From the NCBI GenBank assembly GCA_020086605.1, contig JACBWW010000046.1:1386504-1450503 (forward strand): a stretch of 64,000 bases of DNA. The letters run 5' to 3'. The notes under the pieces are model-generated. The model was not told the DNA's origin, searched no databases, and was given only the letters and a program-made list of their open reading frames with translations. The translations under genes were made by a program, and so were the position numbers. The first letter of the stretch is position 1. Each line of letters opens with the position of its first letter. Shown in pieces: positions 39,499-54,300 of this stretch. Source of the stretch: Lanius collurio. Taxonomy: Eukaryota > Chordata > Aves > Passeriformes > Laniidae.

Positions 39499-42400
39499 AC
39501 TAGAAACAAATTCATCTCTGGAATACATCTTTCAAATACATAGAAAGTTCCTGTGGGATCTTTATTTTGGATTTAAAATCAAAACTATACATGATACTCT
39601 GCCCAATAATTTCCTACCACGGTTGAATTGATAAATGCACTGAAGTAAGAGAAGTTATTTAAAAAAAACCCAAACAATTTCTGTTAATATCATTCATATT
39701 CTACTGTAGCTTCTTTATAGCTGAGCTCCTTCTAAGATGAAAGTGGTTTGGATCTGGAAGAGCCTTTGTGTCCTGGTGCTCTGATGTCAAATGATACAAA
39801 ACTGTGTAAGTTAAAGAGTCAGACATATGGAAATTACATTATGGGTCTCTTCCAATTCCTTCAGCATTTCCTTAGCCATCTGTAATGAGTATCTCCAGTT
39901 TTAATCTCTTCCAAAAATTAATTCATTCAAAAGCAATGGCATAACTAAGAACATTCTGTGATGTTTTGATTGCTGTCCACGAGCTTTATGCTATGAGACG
40001 TCCCAGTGGGATAACACTGAGGATGAGCTGTGCAAATCTGCTTTTCTTCCTGCATTTTCCAGCAGCCTTCTGAGTGCCATTGCACTCTGGATGCCTGAGT
40101 AGGACAACAATTGAAATTCAACAGCAATTGTTTTAATATTCACTTCAAAGCAGGCACCAGTGAGTTCTAGAGAAGATTTTAGTAATGCAGGATCTGTTCC
40201 TGTGCAATGACAGAAACCCTGGAGTCTGCTCGAATGAGGATGCACGTGGATGCTTTTGTGGCAAGAACTGCAGCATTTTCTGAAAAGGAACCCAAATCTG
40301 TCTCTGGGCTGCTGTGGATTTTAGGGATGTTACCACCAAGAACTATCATTTTTTCAAACCTATTTTTTTGTTACTCTAGTCAAGGTGTTTTGTTTTTAAG
40401 AGTTAGGCAGTTGGTGTTAATGTTTCAGACTGACCCACTGCTTTTGCTTCCAATCCATTGTTTCCAATCCTGTTTTTATTTTTCAGCAATCTTCTGATTC
40501 TTTAATTATTTCTGCAGTTTCAATGGAACTTCAGTGCTACTCTGCGATTTCTTCTACAGAGTTTTGAAAGTGTTCTGTTCAGAAAGTATGGTGAGATGCA
40601 AAAGATTCTTTGGGCCATGGCAAACACATTTTTGATAATATGTTCACACTTTGTTCCTGAATCAAATAATGTCTTGTCAGCAAGATTTTTCCCTTCAGGT
40701 TTTCTTTTCTGACCTGCAGCCCAAATGCTCTGGCTGTGATACAGCATGTGGCATTCTAGTGTGACTTCATACATATTTAAATCATTCCGTGTCTTTAAAG
40801 GTTTTTATTTAGTGAAATAATCATCCTTTGGGACAAAAAAGTGGTCGATCTGGTTTGTGCTTATAAATGGTCCCCACTTCTCAGAGAACAGAAAACAGAA
40901 AGGTTGCACATCCTGAAAAATGCAGAAATTTCCTCACAAGTATTCCTCAGATCCTGGGAATACTTTTGAAACTGTTTACTGAAGTGACATTTCTTTTTCC
41001 TGGTCCATGTGGGAATGCTTTGCATGCTGAATTAACCTGGCAGTCTCAAGAAATTTGTCACCATTTTTTCTGGAAATTCTGCCTCAGGTAGTCCAGTGGG
41101 GCAAAGCCCAGAAAGGCATTTTAAAATCTCTTTTAAATAGCCCCAATTTTGTTTAGATATGAACCTGCTTCAACTTACTTATCTCGTTTCAGTTTCAACT
41201 TAAATCAGTGGCAAACTATTTATTAATTCTGGGGGAATGACTGGGCCCAAAAAGTGGGAGTGGACTCCACGATGTGGCCATTGATGGCAAACACTGTATT
41301 TTCCATCCTCAGTGATGAGGGGTGTAGGTGATTAGTCATCAAAGTGAATACAAGAACAAATGCAAACACAGCATAACCACTGAATATTTCACAACCAGAA
41401 AAAACAGAGGTATTTGCAGTGAATTATTTCTTCAGTCTTTGCCTCTGGTGTAATTATTTCGGTGCTGCTGAGATGCACCCATGCAGCACAGCAGTTTTAG
41501 GCAGGAAGTGAAGAAGAAAACTTTTTCCAATTGAAGCTGCAGGACCAATTTTGATAGTAATTATCTGAGGTTGGGTCAGCTCACTGGATGTTATTATCTC
41601 CTGCCTAACTAAAAAATGATATTTATGAAAAATGAAATCTCTAATGATCCAAAGTGGTCAGAGCCCAGTAATGGAAGTCACCCAGAAATACAGATCTTCC
41701 TGCATGAGAAGATATCATTTGGTGGCATTTCTTCTGATCTGCTCTGAAGGGAAAAATTCCAGTTAAAGTTCATTAATAGGATGTCAATGTCATTTTCTAG
41801 CACTGTTGACTCTCATCCTATTATGAATGCTGAGTTTATCCCATATCCATTTGGCTGCTGGTGTCAGATGGGATGGGGGAAGAAGTGTGGGGACCTTACA
41901 GGTCCTTTGAAAGCTCATGTTTGTCCTGGCATTGGTCCTACAAATAAGAGCAAGGTTGTGTTAAATATCCTCCTAAATTCACAGGTTTAATGGATGAGAC
42001 TTAAAAATGCTTTTCCCTAATGTAGCTGTTGAAAGCTATGTTCACACTCTTCATTCTTGCAGTGCCTTGAGGAATCCCATCATTTTCCTGGACTTGTGGT
42101 GTCGTACCTGAGATTTATCAACGAGCACAAAAGGAGGAGGTTTGCTCCACATTATTTGCAGACCTATTGTTGTTTGTGCCCAAGTCTGACTGGTTACCTC
42201 TTTGAACCTGTTGCACATTAAATAAAATCCAGTTTTGTCTCTGGGGAGCTGTAGGTGATAATTTTTGAGCTGTGTGTTTCCAGCACGTAAAACTCTGCAT
42301 TTGTTTTCATTGGGCTCAGATACATTTTGGATATTTAAACTTTGGAGTCTCTTTTAAACTTTCCTTGTCGAGGTAAACAGTCTGAAGTTTTAAATCTCTT

Positions 42401-45400
42401 GTCCAGGCTTGTTTCCCAGTTCTTCAATCATTTTTATGGCTCTGCTAATCCTTGTTGATCCCAGTGGTCCCGAGGTGAAAGCCATTGCGATTTCTCAGCT
42501 CGGAAACTTGTGACCAGTGAAAAGAGATTGTATTTCAACATCCCTGCAACCCTGATCTCACAGAGGAGCCCTGAGCCAGGAGTAAGGCACTGTAAAGAGA
42601 CAATCCTCTGGACCACTTTTGTTTTGTGTCAGAAATAAGCTCATCTTTGAGTAGGTGTGGATCTAACCTTTCAAGCCACTTTTAATTGCTGTGGCAAGCA
42701 CAATTCAGCTAAACCAAATCATATCCTCAAATTATTCCAAACAAAGTGTTCCTAAATTTGATGAAGGCTCCCGGATTTTGCTCTGTATGATGCAGCTATC
42801 GAGTTCTATGGGATGTTTCAACATAAAGCAGAAATGTCTCACCAACAGTGACACCTACAAATCACAGGAAATCTTTGTTCACTGAATCCTCAGAGGCCTT
42901 GGCACACCTTGACTTATATCTTGGATGGAGGTGCCTTTCATGTCCCTGATTTAGAAACTGCAGTAGATCAGAGCTGGGGGAAGCACATCCAGCTTTCATC
43001 ACTGGCTTGTCAATATAAGGAGAAGTGACATGACAATAACTTGTCCCAGCATGTTTGTTAGGGATTCCTCACCCATGAAATTTATAATCCTTTCAAACCC
43101 AGAAACTGTACGATTTCAAAGGAGCTTTGAGTGGCTCATGAAAATTACATGCAGAAAATATGGAGTGAGTGGAAGACAAAATAGCTTCCCTATCACTTAG
43201 AGATTTCCTTTAATTGCAGGGAAAGTTTCAGCTGCAGAAGAAAATTCTTTTCTGTTCTTATTAAATAAAACAATGCATATGTTTTCAGCCATTTTGAGCA
43301 ACTCTGTGAACAGCTCTGGTATAAACTTTTTTAATTGAGTGTCTCCCTGTTTACTTCTAGAGGATTCCCAGTAGCACTAAGTTTAGTAGCTGAACTTCTG
43401 GTTGAATTGGTGATTTACATTACAAACAATGTTTGAAACCAGATGACTGTTTTTTCCTGCTACAATGCACCAACAGAAACAATGCAGTCATTTAATATCA
43501 CTGTGGATTTCTGCAACCAGCAACATGCAAGATCATGTGACGTGTTAGGAGATATTTCTATAGAGTTGTAATAATGTCAGTAGGTGTTTAATGTACAGAC
43601 AAACATGTTTCCCAAGAATGTTTGTTATGTATTTTCAACTGTCACAACATTCATAAAAGCAGTAAATTTGGCATATCCATGTCAAAATACAACTATTTAA
43701 TTTCAATATAGGTTTCATTTGGCACAGAGAAGTCTGGTGAGGGAAAATGGTGTCCAGGGTTTTTAGATGAATTCTCCTTATCACAATTACAGTCTCAGGG
43801 GTCTTTGGACTCATTTCTCAATGCAGCCCTGGAAAGCTGCTCCAGCAGATCCCTTGGTGACCCTCTGCTGAAATAATGAATGCAGTGACTCTTCCAGTGG
43901 CCACTTGAAGGGACAGAGTTAGGGTTCCTTTGGTTTGATTTCTTTCCTTGACAATACATCTTCAGCTTTTCAGACCGGAAAACCTGAAAAATTCAGAGCT
44001 GAAGTACTCTAACTCTGACAGTGAACTTTGCTTTCCAGAAGCTCAGAACTCTGTCAAGAACCTTCACTCTGTGTGTGAGAGGCGTTATCACTGAGTGATA
44101 AGGAAACCTCTCCCTGCCCTGGTTCTCAGATCAGTTTCTCTGTTACACTGAATTTATTTCCCTGCTCACCTTTAGGGGCTGGTTTTGTCTTTGCTGGCCT
44201 TTGCCACAGGAGCATGGCCAGCCACCAGGCAGGAATGGCAGTGGGTTAAGGGAGAGTTTTCCAGGAACAACAGTGAATTAATCAGGTAATTGATCCTCTG
44301 CCACCAACCTCCTTTGCCTACAGTGTTTTATAATATTCAGATGAGTCCTTAGTCCAGTTAGGAAATATTCTCAGGACAGATTTATTTATTGAAAGTGTGT
44401 GTGTGCAAGTTTCTTAAATCATGTAATGGGCTGGAGCTGCACCAATGTAATCCTATCAGCATTCAGTATCACTGACTTTAGAGAGGGGGGAAAAATGGGA
44501 ATGCATGAAAATGAGATGAGATAAAAATTCAATCAGAAGAATAAAATATTTTTGTGATTGTTTTATTCATTTTCTTTCTCACACAATTCCCTCTCCTAAA
44601 GCACCCTGTCTTAAGCAGCTATGTTTTGGCATATGTTCCAAAATATATAAAACCTGGCACACATGAGTGGAGGATTTTTAAATTGCTAGTGAGGACCTGA
44701 TATACTTTAACTTTAATCTGGATTGGAAACAGCTCAAGCAGAGAATAACAATGTTGTCTGCAGAGATACTGATGTAAATAGATATTTCAGAGTGTAGTCT
44801 TTTATTTTTACTTTTTATTCATAACTGACAAGAAACTGTAAATAATTTCACAGTAGAGGTGAAAGACTAGAATTAAAAGAGAAAAAAAGCTACAGAAGTT
44901 AGAGAAAGTTGGAAAAGTTCTGATAAATTTCCTCATTTACCAATTTCTTTTCCCCTTTTTTTTAAGAAAAGAATTAGAGTTAAAATTTTTGTCTAAATGT
45001 TTTTGCTTTCCTAAGCTGGCACTTTTTTCCTTGTTTTTTTTTTTTTTTTTTGGTCTCATTTTATGACTCCTCTTTTTATGGAAGCACATTCCAGCCCCTT
45101 TGCTAGGCCATTGTCCAGATATCCTTTTTTTTTCCCCTCTATCCTTATACATTACTACATGCTTTCTCACCAGACTTGTTGGGAGGAGACAACCCCAGAT
45201 GTCAGAATGAAAAACCCAGTGAGCTTAAAACCAGACAGATACTGAACACTTTACTCCCTGCCTCGTGGTAACTGCAGCTTTGTAAATCTGGAGACTTGCA
45301 GATTTTAGGGAAGAGCATCTTAATTATATTGTGGCTAGTATATTTTTTATTAGATATTAACTGCAGCCCTGTACAAAGGACATGCTGATATTTATCACTT

Positions 45401-47878
45401 ATGGATATCAGATATGTATCAACTCTATACCAGTCCTAAAACTCTTTAAACTTCCTCTCACAGCTCTTTTTTTTTTATCAGCAGACTATGAAAAGACATT
45501 CATGAGGTATTTGAGCTTCACAAGATTGCTCTGAGGTTGATAAAACATGGAACATTCTCTTTCTGGAACCCAAATATGTTAGAAGGTGTTATATGCTGTA
45601 TTTTCTGAGTCACATCTTTGAGTTTTTGCCAAAAGCTGATGTATGTTTTCAGTCAGGCAGAGTTCCTGATGAGGCAATGAAGGTGCAGTTTTTATCTGTA
45701 TACTCAGTGCCCAAATTCCTTCTCAGACTTGGCCTGCTCGTGTCACTTCGATGTTGTTGTGTCACTTTGGTAGTGTTTCTGTAAATGTACACAAATACAG
45801 TTACTATTTTGGTGTTACCCCTGCTTGTTTTGGTGCCTGTGGCCATCTAGCCAAGGTACTGTACAGAGACCTCATTTTTAATTTCAGGCTTAGCTCTCTT
45901 TGCAATGGAGAGGGGTGTGTGCATAGAATAAGATTCAGGTTACAGCTAAACTCAGAAGTGAAGGGATTGCTTTAAAAAATCTGCTTTCTGAACTGGTTGC
46001 AACTACAGAGTTACTTCTTCCATAATTTGAGCCAGAAGCATTGGATTTTGTGTGCAGTTATAATTTTCAGAGATATACACCACTGTTATCACTCAGAATT
46101 TCTGTAATTACAGAATCCCAAACTTGAGCATGGCTTTGTTTGGGTCTGCTGTCAGCTCTGAATTGTATTTGGGATGACCTTTAAAATAATCCCAAAACTT
46201 GAAGCTTTCTCAGACCTTGCACTTCCCTCAAAATTTATGTTGATATTAGTACAGTATTTTTATTCTCCATGTCAGTTGTGGAATTAGCAAACAGAACACC
46301 AATGACCTACAAACATCCAAAATTTGTCCAAAAGGATCAAATCATGTCCAGACACTAATTATTTGCCAAATTAATCTTTTGGATGTGAGTTAAACTGTCC
46401 TCAAACTCCTCACCAGTGTGGGGTTTTTCATTAACATTGAAATGATGCTTCACTTGGTTCCCTTCCCGTGAAGAGAAGAAAATAAAAAACCTTAAACTTC
46501 TGGAGTCCCATTGTGGAGAAGGATGCCAAAAGCAGAAATTCCTATTCTGCATGGGGAGAGTGATCATATTCATTCCCAGAAAGATCTGCATTTTGTATCC
46601 TCAGCTCTTTTCAGCTGGAATATGCATAACTGTTCTCTCCACTTCAGTTGAGCTCAGTATAGGATATAAAAGAATCAAGAGAGAAAAATATCTTTATGCC
46701 AGCTTTTCAGATCTTCAGTTGGAATTCATTTCAATGACTGTCAAAAGATGGGAAAAAAAAATAATCTACATACTGCATAGGCTGTTCTGATATTAGCTAT
46801 AGTTTAAAAATATTCAGGACATATTTTTTCTTCTCCCCTGTATATTTTCCCTGTGACTTTCCACTTGTATAAATTTAGCAATGACAAAGAGTGATGATGG
46901 CTTGCTGAATTTAAAGACCAGCAGCATTTCTAGAAGGGCATGAGGAGCTCCCTAAATATTGGAGATGTGATCTTAAGTCCTTTCAAGTTTAATATATTGA
47001 TTTCGTGAATACTGGAGGTAAAAGAAAGATCCAAAAAGCTTTAATAAGTCCTGTATTTGCTGTCACAACTGAAATAATATTAATGGTTAAATACATAATG
47101 ACCATATCTCATTTTGCTCTAATGCACAGGTTTCCATCTAAAAAGCAAATATCAAATGTGCTGGGCAAAGATCCCCCCTGTCAATAAAGGGACCCCTGCT
47201 TTGAGCACTCAGTGTCATTTAGCATGGTAGAAAAGCTGTAAAACTGTCAACAAGTTCTGCCTTAAAATCCTTCCTCAAAGTTGCATCCTCGTTTCTGGAA
47301 TTGGGTTTTCAGGATTCCAGTCTGTACCCAGTGCTGTGACACCCCATCTCCCAGGGCTGAGGGCAGGGGCAGGCACCAGAGACATTGAGGAAAATGTGAC
47401 ATGTCCAAAATACTGCTATTTCACACACGCAGTGTACAGTTACCCCAGCTGGAAGGTCCTTATTAATTGAGGATTCAGGAGAATCGGAAACTAAAGCATA
47501 AACTGGCTTTAAAAAATATGGAAAATGTAATGTGGGGTAGTAAGTAATATCCACTATTTTCTCTTGCACTAATTAAAACCAAAGCTTGACCCAAGTATAG
47601 CATAATTTTAATTCTCCAGTAATCTTCCAATTTAAGAGTAAAAGACACATAAGAAGATAATTGATGATTTGTCTTTATTATTATTTATCAGGCTGAGCTG
47701 GTGGGAGTCCCTGCCAGTGCACCAGGGCTGCAGCTGGGCTGGAGTGGCTCCGAGCTGAACCCTCCATCATTCCCTGCCCAGCGAAGGGAAAAGTGAACAT
47801 CACAGAGAAAAACAGAGTTTGAGATTTGCTTTTACTGTAGTTTCAACTTTGATAGAAAGATGGCTTGTCTCACAAAGT
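39499..47878. other. Long stretch without a supportable gene
   Basis: About 8.4 kb of unique AT-rich DNA. A T run is at 45034-45051. Frames stay under 100 codons without recognisable domains. A GC-richer patch near 47690-47790 precedes the next CR1 fragment and is not itself identified. Confidence 0.55.
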
Positions 47879-47953
47879 CACAGAATCATTGAGCATCCTG
47901 AATTGGGAGGGACCCACAAGGAACAGCCAAGTCCAACTCGTGGCCCTGCCCAG
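47879..47953 (-). mobile_element. CR1 LINE fragment, 3' end
   Basis: The plus strand starts CACAGAATCATTGAG and continues with AATTGGGAGGGACCCACAAG and AAGTCCAACTCGTGGCCCTG. This is the reverse complement of a CR1 3' terminus, apparently the same type as the copy at 12238 on the other strand. Only about 75 bp remain and it is non-coding. Confidence 0.88.
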
Positions 47954-48042
47954 ATGTTTGGAAATGTGTGGGTACAGAGGGCAGGGAGAGGGGGAGAGGG
48001 GGCCCTACCTAATAGACAGGTCTGCTGGGGGCTTATGTATAG

Positions 48043-48071
48043 AAGGGAATATTTCCCTTATAAAAGGGAAA
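48043..48071. repeat. Three-part inverted repeat
   Basis: AAGGGAA at 48043-48049 and again at 48064-48070 flank a central TTCCCTT at 48053-48059. The right pair extends to an 8-bp stem (48052-48059 with 48064-48071) around a 4-base ATAA loop. The centre can pair with either side, but not both. Confidence 0.85.
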
Positions 48072-48295
48072 ATTAAGCAGGCTTCTTGACACTTTGTAAT
48101 GTAGTATTCTAAATTAGGGAGCTGGATTTGCAATGTTTTTGTAATACATCATCTGTGATACTTTCATCTGGAGCTAAATCATTTCTAAACTTTTACTCAC
48201 AAATAAATCTAGCTAACAAAAACCCTGTAAAAATAGACTTCCAGTAATCTGTTTTTAAACGTTCAACCAGACAAACACAAAAGGGGCACTGTTAT

Positions 48296-48360
48296 ATTAA
48301 ATGTATTCAACCTTCAGTTTATGCACTCTTAAATTAAATGTATTTGACCTCCAGTGTATG
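48296..48360. repeat. Diverged short tandem duplication, period 37
   Basis: The 28-base segments at 48296-48323 and 48333-48360 both begin ATTAAATGTATT. They differ at 4 of 28 positions, so this is an old local duplication. Confidence 0.8.
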
Positions 48361-51300
48361 TAGCATAGTATTACAATCATAGATAGAATATCTGTTTAAT
48401 TCAGTGTTTTGTCCCAGAAGCTCAAAATAAATAGGAGTATAATTCATGTCAATCAAAATTATTTGAAGATTGCACACATTTTTTGTGATTTCAAATTAGT
48501 TAATGCTCCTTACAGTGTTGCTGGAAGAGAAAAGTTTTCTGGATCACCAAACTCACTGTGTGTTTCCCCTCTTCAGTCTAGAATAGTTTTGTTTTCCTCC
48601 CTGTCTTCATGAAGTTTTCTACTATGACACTTTTAGAGAGTTATTAATGGAATTATTTTAAGTAATCTGCACTCCAGCAACGTGAATAGGACTGCAAAGG
48701 TTTGGGATCTGCCTCTTGATATACTGAGGTACCTCTAAAAATAATATTACATTTACACCATTCCAGACTAGAAAATTAGGCTACTACCTCTAGTCTGCTG
48801 CATTATTTTTCATTCTTTTCTAGTGTTTTGTGCTCTGGCTGTCACAGAGGATAGCTTTGGGGGATGTGGAGTTTCTATATATCTTTTGAAGAAATGAGCA
48901 CAAATTTCAGATGCAACCTGTTACTACTTGTCCAACATGATTTCTGAGAGGCAAAAAAGTGCCTGTGCTTTGCAGCTTTGATTTGTGAATCAATTATTTC
49001 TATCTAGCTTGAAGTAGTTTCATCAGCTCCAACCTCACTTAGTCTGGTTCTATGTAAAACTAAACCTCTGGGATATTGGCACCTGCTAAGTGGTGACCAA
49101 GTTGTGCAGTGCTGTTATGTGAAGTATTCCAATCTTTATATTTTAACATGTTGTAAAAGGGCAAGAAAACACATGGTTAAAATTTTATGGCTCATTAGTC
49201 CATCTTTGGCATTATTTAGCAGACCTAAAGTCCAATTATTCAGTCTCTGGGGTAAGGAAGGGTCTAGTTCAGGAAATAGAAAGGAGTGCATTTGTTTTCA
49301 TTTGTCTGGAGCAGTAATGAAGTTGGTGTGCTCCCAGCTCTCTGTCCATTCATCAACAGGGAGCCTCCACAAACCAACATCTCCTCTCATTTTTCTTCCA
49401 CAGAGGTGCTACAGCTTCATTTTGAACAAAATAGAACTGATTGCATTTGGACAAGACTTCTTGTAAGGTTAGTTACGTTTTTAATCAAAATATTTTGGGG
49501 GTATAAATGTCAAATGTGCAAGGAAGCTCTTCAGGTGTGAGGGATTCCCTGCTCCAGAGCAGCCACAGATGAACAGCTCTGTGCTGCTCCTCCTTGTCCT
49601 GCAATTATTGAAACAACCTGGGTGTAAATGTGCATTTTCTGTCTGAAAACGATGACTGGATGTGTTCAAGATTTAAAAACAGGAAAACGTGGTTTGGTGT
49701 CTCAGCTCGAAGTGCTTGGCCCGAAGGTGAAGCCCAATATCTGGTATATAACACATGTAATAACTGGGTAGCTCCTTGGGAAGGTCAGCACATGTCTAAG
49801 CAAATTAAGCTCAACACCTTTGAGTCCAGTCCCTGGAGAATTTATCCCTGAAAGGAGAGATTAGAATTCAGAAAATTTCATATTCTCTTCCTCTGGGTAG
49901 GAACTGGAGTTTGAATCAAGAATGTACACGAAGCTTTTCAAACTTCAAAGGAATGTGATGAAAAAGTGGATAATATTACATGTTAAATATGTAACCTCCT
50001 GTGCATAAAGTAATTCTGCTGGCTCCTCTGTGCAGAGGATAATGTTTGTTCAGGAGCTGTCATTGGATTGGATTCACAGGGTTGGAGGTGGCACCAAATG
50101 TCAGGTGGAATTTGTTGTTAAATTTGTTGTTAAATTCCTTGTGCCAAGGTGCACCTGCTGCAAAAATAAAAGCTTAGATGAGCATAGCCCACAGCCTTTA
50201 AATGAATAAAAGGTTGACAGGCACAACCAAAGCCTGGAACAAATATTTAATCACTTTTTATTTAAGGATGTAGAATTCTGAGACTCTCGTGCTTGCATGG
50301 GAAATTATCTTTGTCACAGAGTGGGAATCCCAAGATCTCCTCTGTGCTGGAAGTGCACTGCATTTCCACTGATTAGTTAATTATTCACTTGGGCCTTCTC
50401 CAGCTGAGTACCCCAATAGGAACGAATATAAACAAAATTGTTTCTGCCAGGTGTCAGCCCCTTAGAATAATGAAAAAGAAAATAAATTAAGGTTTTGTTA
50501 CCGGTGTAGTTTTTTTTCAAAAGAAGACAGAGAGAAATATCTCTAGCAATTACATTGTTAAAATGGTATTTAAATAGGCTGGATGTGTGGAGGACTTTGC
50601 AATTTAGAATGATTATATAAAAATAATGAAACTTGCTTTTTTTCAGTCTTCTGTGAAATGGAATAATAAGCACTCTCCTGAACAAACCGTATTATTTTCC
50701 CATGTCGTTTCATTACTGCATTTGAAGTTATGATTCATATATTATGGTGATTCATGGCTTAGCCCTATGAAGCAGAGGCTTAATTTTAGAATGTTACCTT
50801 AAATTAGTATGACTAATAAGTGATTTTGAGGTACAGTGATCTCAGTGGTTCTGCAGCTCCTTGCCTGAATTTAATGTGTTTATATCTGACTTTCCCTGAC
50901 ACTTTGCAGTTGACTTTCTGGGGAGCAGGTGACTGCTGAGTGCTACCAGTGATGTATTAGAATCCTCAAACTCATGAATTATTAGGGATGGACTGAAATG
51001 TGCTTTGCTGCTCAGCTGAGGGACATCTTTGCAGGTGACACCTGCTCTGCAGCACCAGGGGTTCCCTCCTGCCTCCCCTGGGTGCTGCATCCCCCCGAGG
51101 CCTTGGGCAGGGGCAGAGCTCCTCACTGCCTGCTGGGACACCACATGGCACCACAGCAATCTGTCCCCTAATGGATTTCCAGAAGGGAGGAAGCTCTGTG
51201 GAGCTCTCTGCAGTGTGAATGCAAACAGGGTTAACTCTTAAGACAGGAAGATTGGTTTGAACTGGAATTCAAGATGCATGATGCAAAAACATATTTATTT

Positions 51301-54300
51301 CCTCCTTCTTCACGCAGAGATTTTTGGAGTTTATTGTGCAGTATCTGTGGTTTGAATGGCTCTGGATATTCTCCTCGTTTAGACCTTTGGCACAACTCTG
51401 GTGGAGCAAGGCTTTGTTTGGCTGGCTCTAGGTTTTGGCAAAGAAGAGTTTATTTCCAGGCCAGACTGAGGGGCCATAAAATGCATTCAGATGGAGAACT
51501 CTAATTAGTGCTAAGAAAACATTTTCTTTTTTTCCCCACTGCACTATACTGTAGAAATATTTATTACCCTTTGGATCAAATTCTATTTTTTCCTCAAAGA
51601 AAAACCCACCAAATCCACCAAGTAAGAAAAAAAAAAAAAAAACAAAAATCAGGTAAGAACTCAAGGTATCTTTGAAATTTACCTTAGAGTTTGAGATCCT
51701 GTTTGAAGTCTCTTGGATTTTGATTACTTGTATTGAAGAGTGGTTACAGAAAATTTTTCAACATCATCAAGATGAAATAGATATATCTTTTTAAATGTTA
51801 ACAATTCTGATGGAGCTTGCTATGTATTGTGAAATAGTGAATAATTAGAGAAACTGATATTTAGCTTATAAGCCCTTTAAAAAATTCAGATTAAAAAATT
51901 CATCTAAATCTACTCCTAAATTCATTTCAGGCTCTGTTCCTGGTAGAGCTTTTATATTTCTCTTTGTGAACAGGTAATTGCTGCTATTGCCCCTCTCCTC
52001 TTGGTAAAATGGATATTATGAGCTTCAGTGCAATCAATATCTAGAAATAGAGTAAAACTGCAAGGTTAGGGGATTTTTCTTCTTCTTCATCGACTAATTC
52101 TTCTCCTTAAACTGCTAAAGTATATGAATGGCTGACATTTTGCTCTAGACTTACTATCAGTATCCTAAAAAAAATGTAACAGACACAAAAATCTCCTGGA
52201 ACAGGGGGTCGTGGGCTGTCATTTCCCTTAAAGAGAAGCAGTGTGTTTGTTTTATGAGGATGGTTTTCATCAGGGGGCTTGGAGCTCTTCCTCCAAGGTT
52301 ACACCATCCCTACAGGCTGTGTGCAGGGGCCTGCAGGGGATGGGTGGGAGCAGGGGAAGCAGCTTCAGGCTCAGTTGTGACAGCCTTTGCTGCAGTACTT
52401 GCAGCAGGACCATGGGATGTTGCTTTCCCAAAAGTATCTGTGTTTCTTTGCTCAGTTTGGGTGGGTGTTGAAGGATCCATGGATCAGTGGGGTCGAGGGC
52501 AGTGTTAGGAGAGAAGAGAGGTTGGTTTCAGACCTGCCTGGCACACCTGCAGTGGGGCTCAGCACAATTCTCTCTGCACAGTAGAAGACACTTTGGAAAC
52601 CTGAACTTCACAGATTATTACAGCGATTTCATGGCTGTATTTAAACCCACTCAAGCTTTTGAGCTGAGATTTTGAGTAATTTTCTTCTAAGCAAAAGCCA
52701 TTAGTGTATTTCAGCAGTAAAACTTCCCCCTGTGTGCATCCCCAGGGCTCTGCATTGCTCTGGGCCAGGACACCCTGGCTGCTCCCTGAAGCTGCTGGTC
52801 CAGCCCAGTGCCAGGGCTGACTCCTGGCAGCCACAGGGGCACTGCCAGAGCCACAGCCTTGGTGCAGAGCAGCAGCTTTGGTGCAGCTCTGCACTGCCAG
52901 GGGAAATGGCAAAATGCAGAGAACTCAGTGCCCCGGAGCCAGCCTGGTGTGGAGTTTGTGCCAACAGGAGGTGGGTGCTTTTCCCATCACCTTGCTCCAG
53001 TGTCCCTTTCCTTGCTGGGCACACACATCATCTTAAGGGTGGGCAAGTTAAAAACCCTCCAAGATGGAGCTGAGTGAGCCAAAGATTGTAAACCTCTTCG
53101 TTTGCCTGGATTCAGAAAACAAGCCCCTGTCACCAGTAGTTACTAATTCTGGTCTTTATTAATCTGAGCCCAGTCCTGTTCCCATGCAGCAATGTGGTTT
53201 CTCCATTCACATTGGTTCTCTTGGCAGTTTTCTGGAGCACAGCAGAACAAGCAACAGGGAATTAATGTGCTGGTGGGACAAATATAGTGTGAATGCACTT
53301 TGTGTACCCATCTGAAAATCCCACTCAGTCCTCAGCAAGGAAGTTGTTCCCCCTGCCTGACTTGGGTGTGACCATTTCCCACAACTTGGGCAGGATTGTT
53401 TGGTAAACAAGGAAATTCCTTTTGGAGTATTCTGCCTGTTCTGTATTGCATGCACCTTGTACCATGTTCAGAGTGAGGCTGGGATTTTGGGGTGGTGGTG
53501 GCATCATAAATGGAGTCAAACCACATCTCTGGAATGAACAGTTAACCTGAGCACTGCTGGTGTTTGCCATTCCACTGCTCACCCAGGACTAGAGTAAACA
53601 GTGTTTTCCTTCAGCAGTGGAATTGCTTCAAAAATGCTTTTTTAAAGTTTTATTTATTGTATTCACCTCTGGATCATGAATAAAACAAACAATAAAAGAT
53701 GCAACACTGCTCTCACAATAAGGTCAAATAACAGAGTGAAATTCAGCACTCTGCAGGAGGCCAACACGAGTCATACACCCCAATTAAGCCATCAAAGTAG
53801 ATTTAAGTGGAATTTATTTGGTGTATAAGATTTGAACTATGAGTCTCACCTTTAGAGAGGCAGTCTACAAAGAACAAATGCTGGGCTTGAACTTGTCCCC
53901 AAATAAATCAATGTTATCCTGCTGATACCAGAAGAAAAAATGACTGAGAGTCAAGTCACTTGACTCCTGTTTGTAAATACCTATTTCTGAACCTTTGGAG
54001 AAGTATTGCAGCACAGAAAATAAGGAAAACACATTCCTACCTCGGCCTTATGGCTTTTGTGAATTACTTATTCTGGCTTCTGGGTACCTTGTTTCTTGCC
54101 CTTGCCATCTGTAGATTTAGTGATTTATGTTTCCAGTGGGAAATGGTGCCCAGGACTGAATATTGAGTAGAGCAGCACAAGGCCTAAGGAAATGGGTTGG
54201 CACAGGATATGAAGATCCTCGTGTCACCCATGTTCAAAGGGTGAATGAATACAGAACAGAGCTTTTGCACTATCATTTGATTATCTGTTTCTTTTAGTCT

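Noticed and set aside
46355..46591. Minus-strand frame containing NEKPHTGEEFED, reminiscent of a C2H2 zinc-finger linker
   Set aside because: No flanking Cys2-His2 finger spacing is present and the linker order is not the usual one; a chance resemblance.
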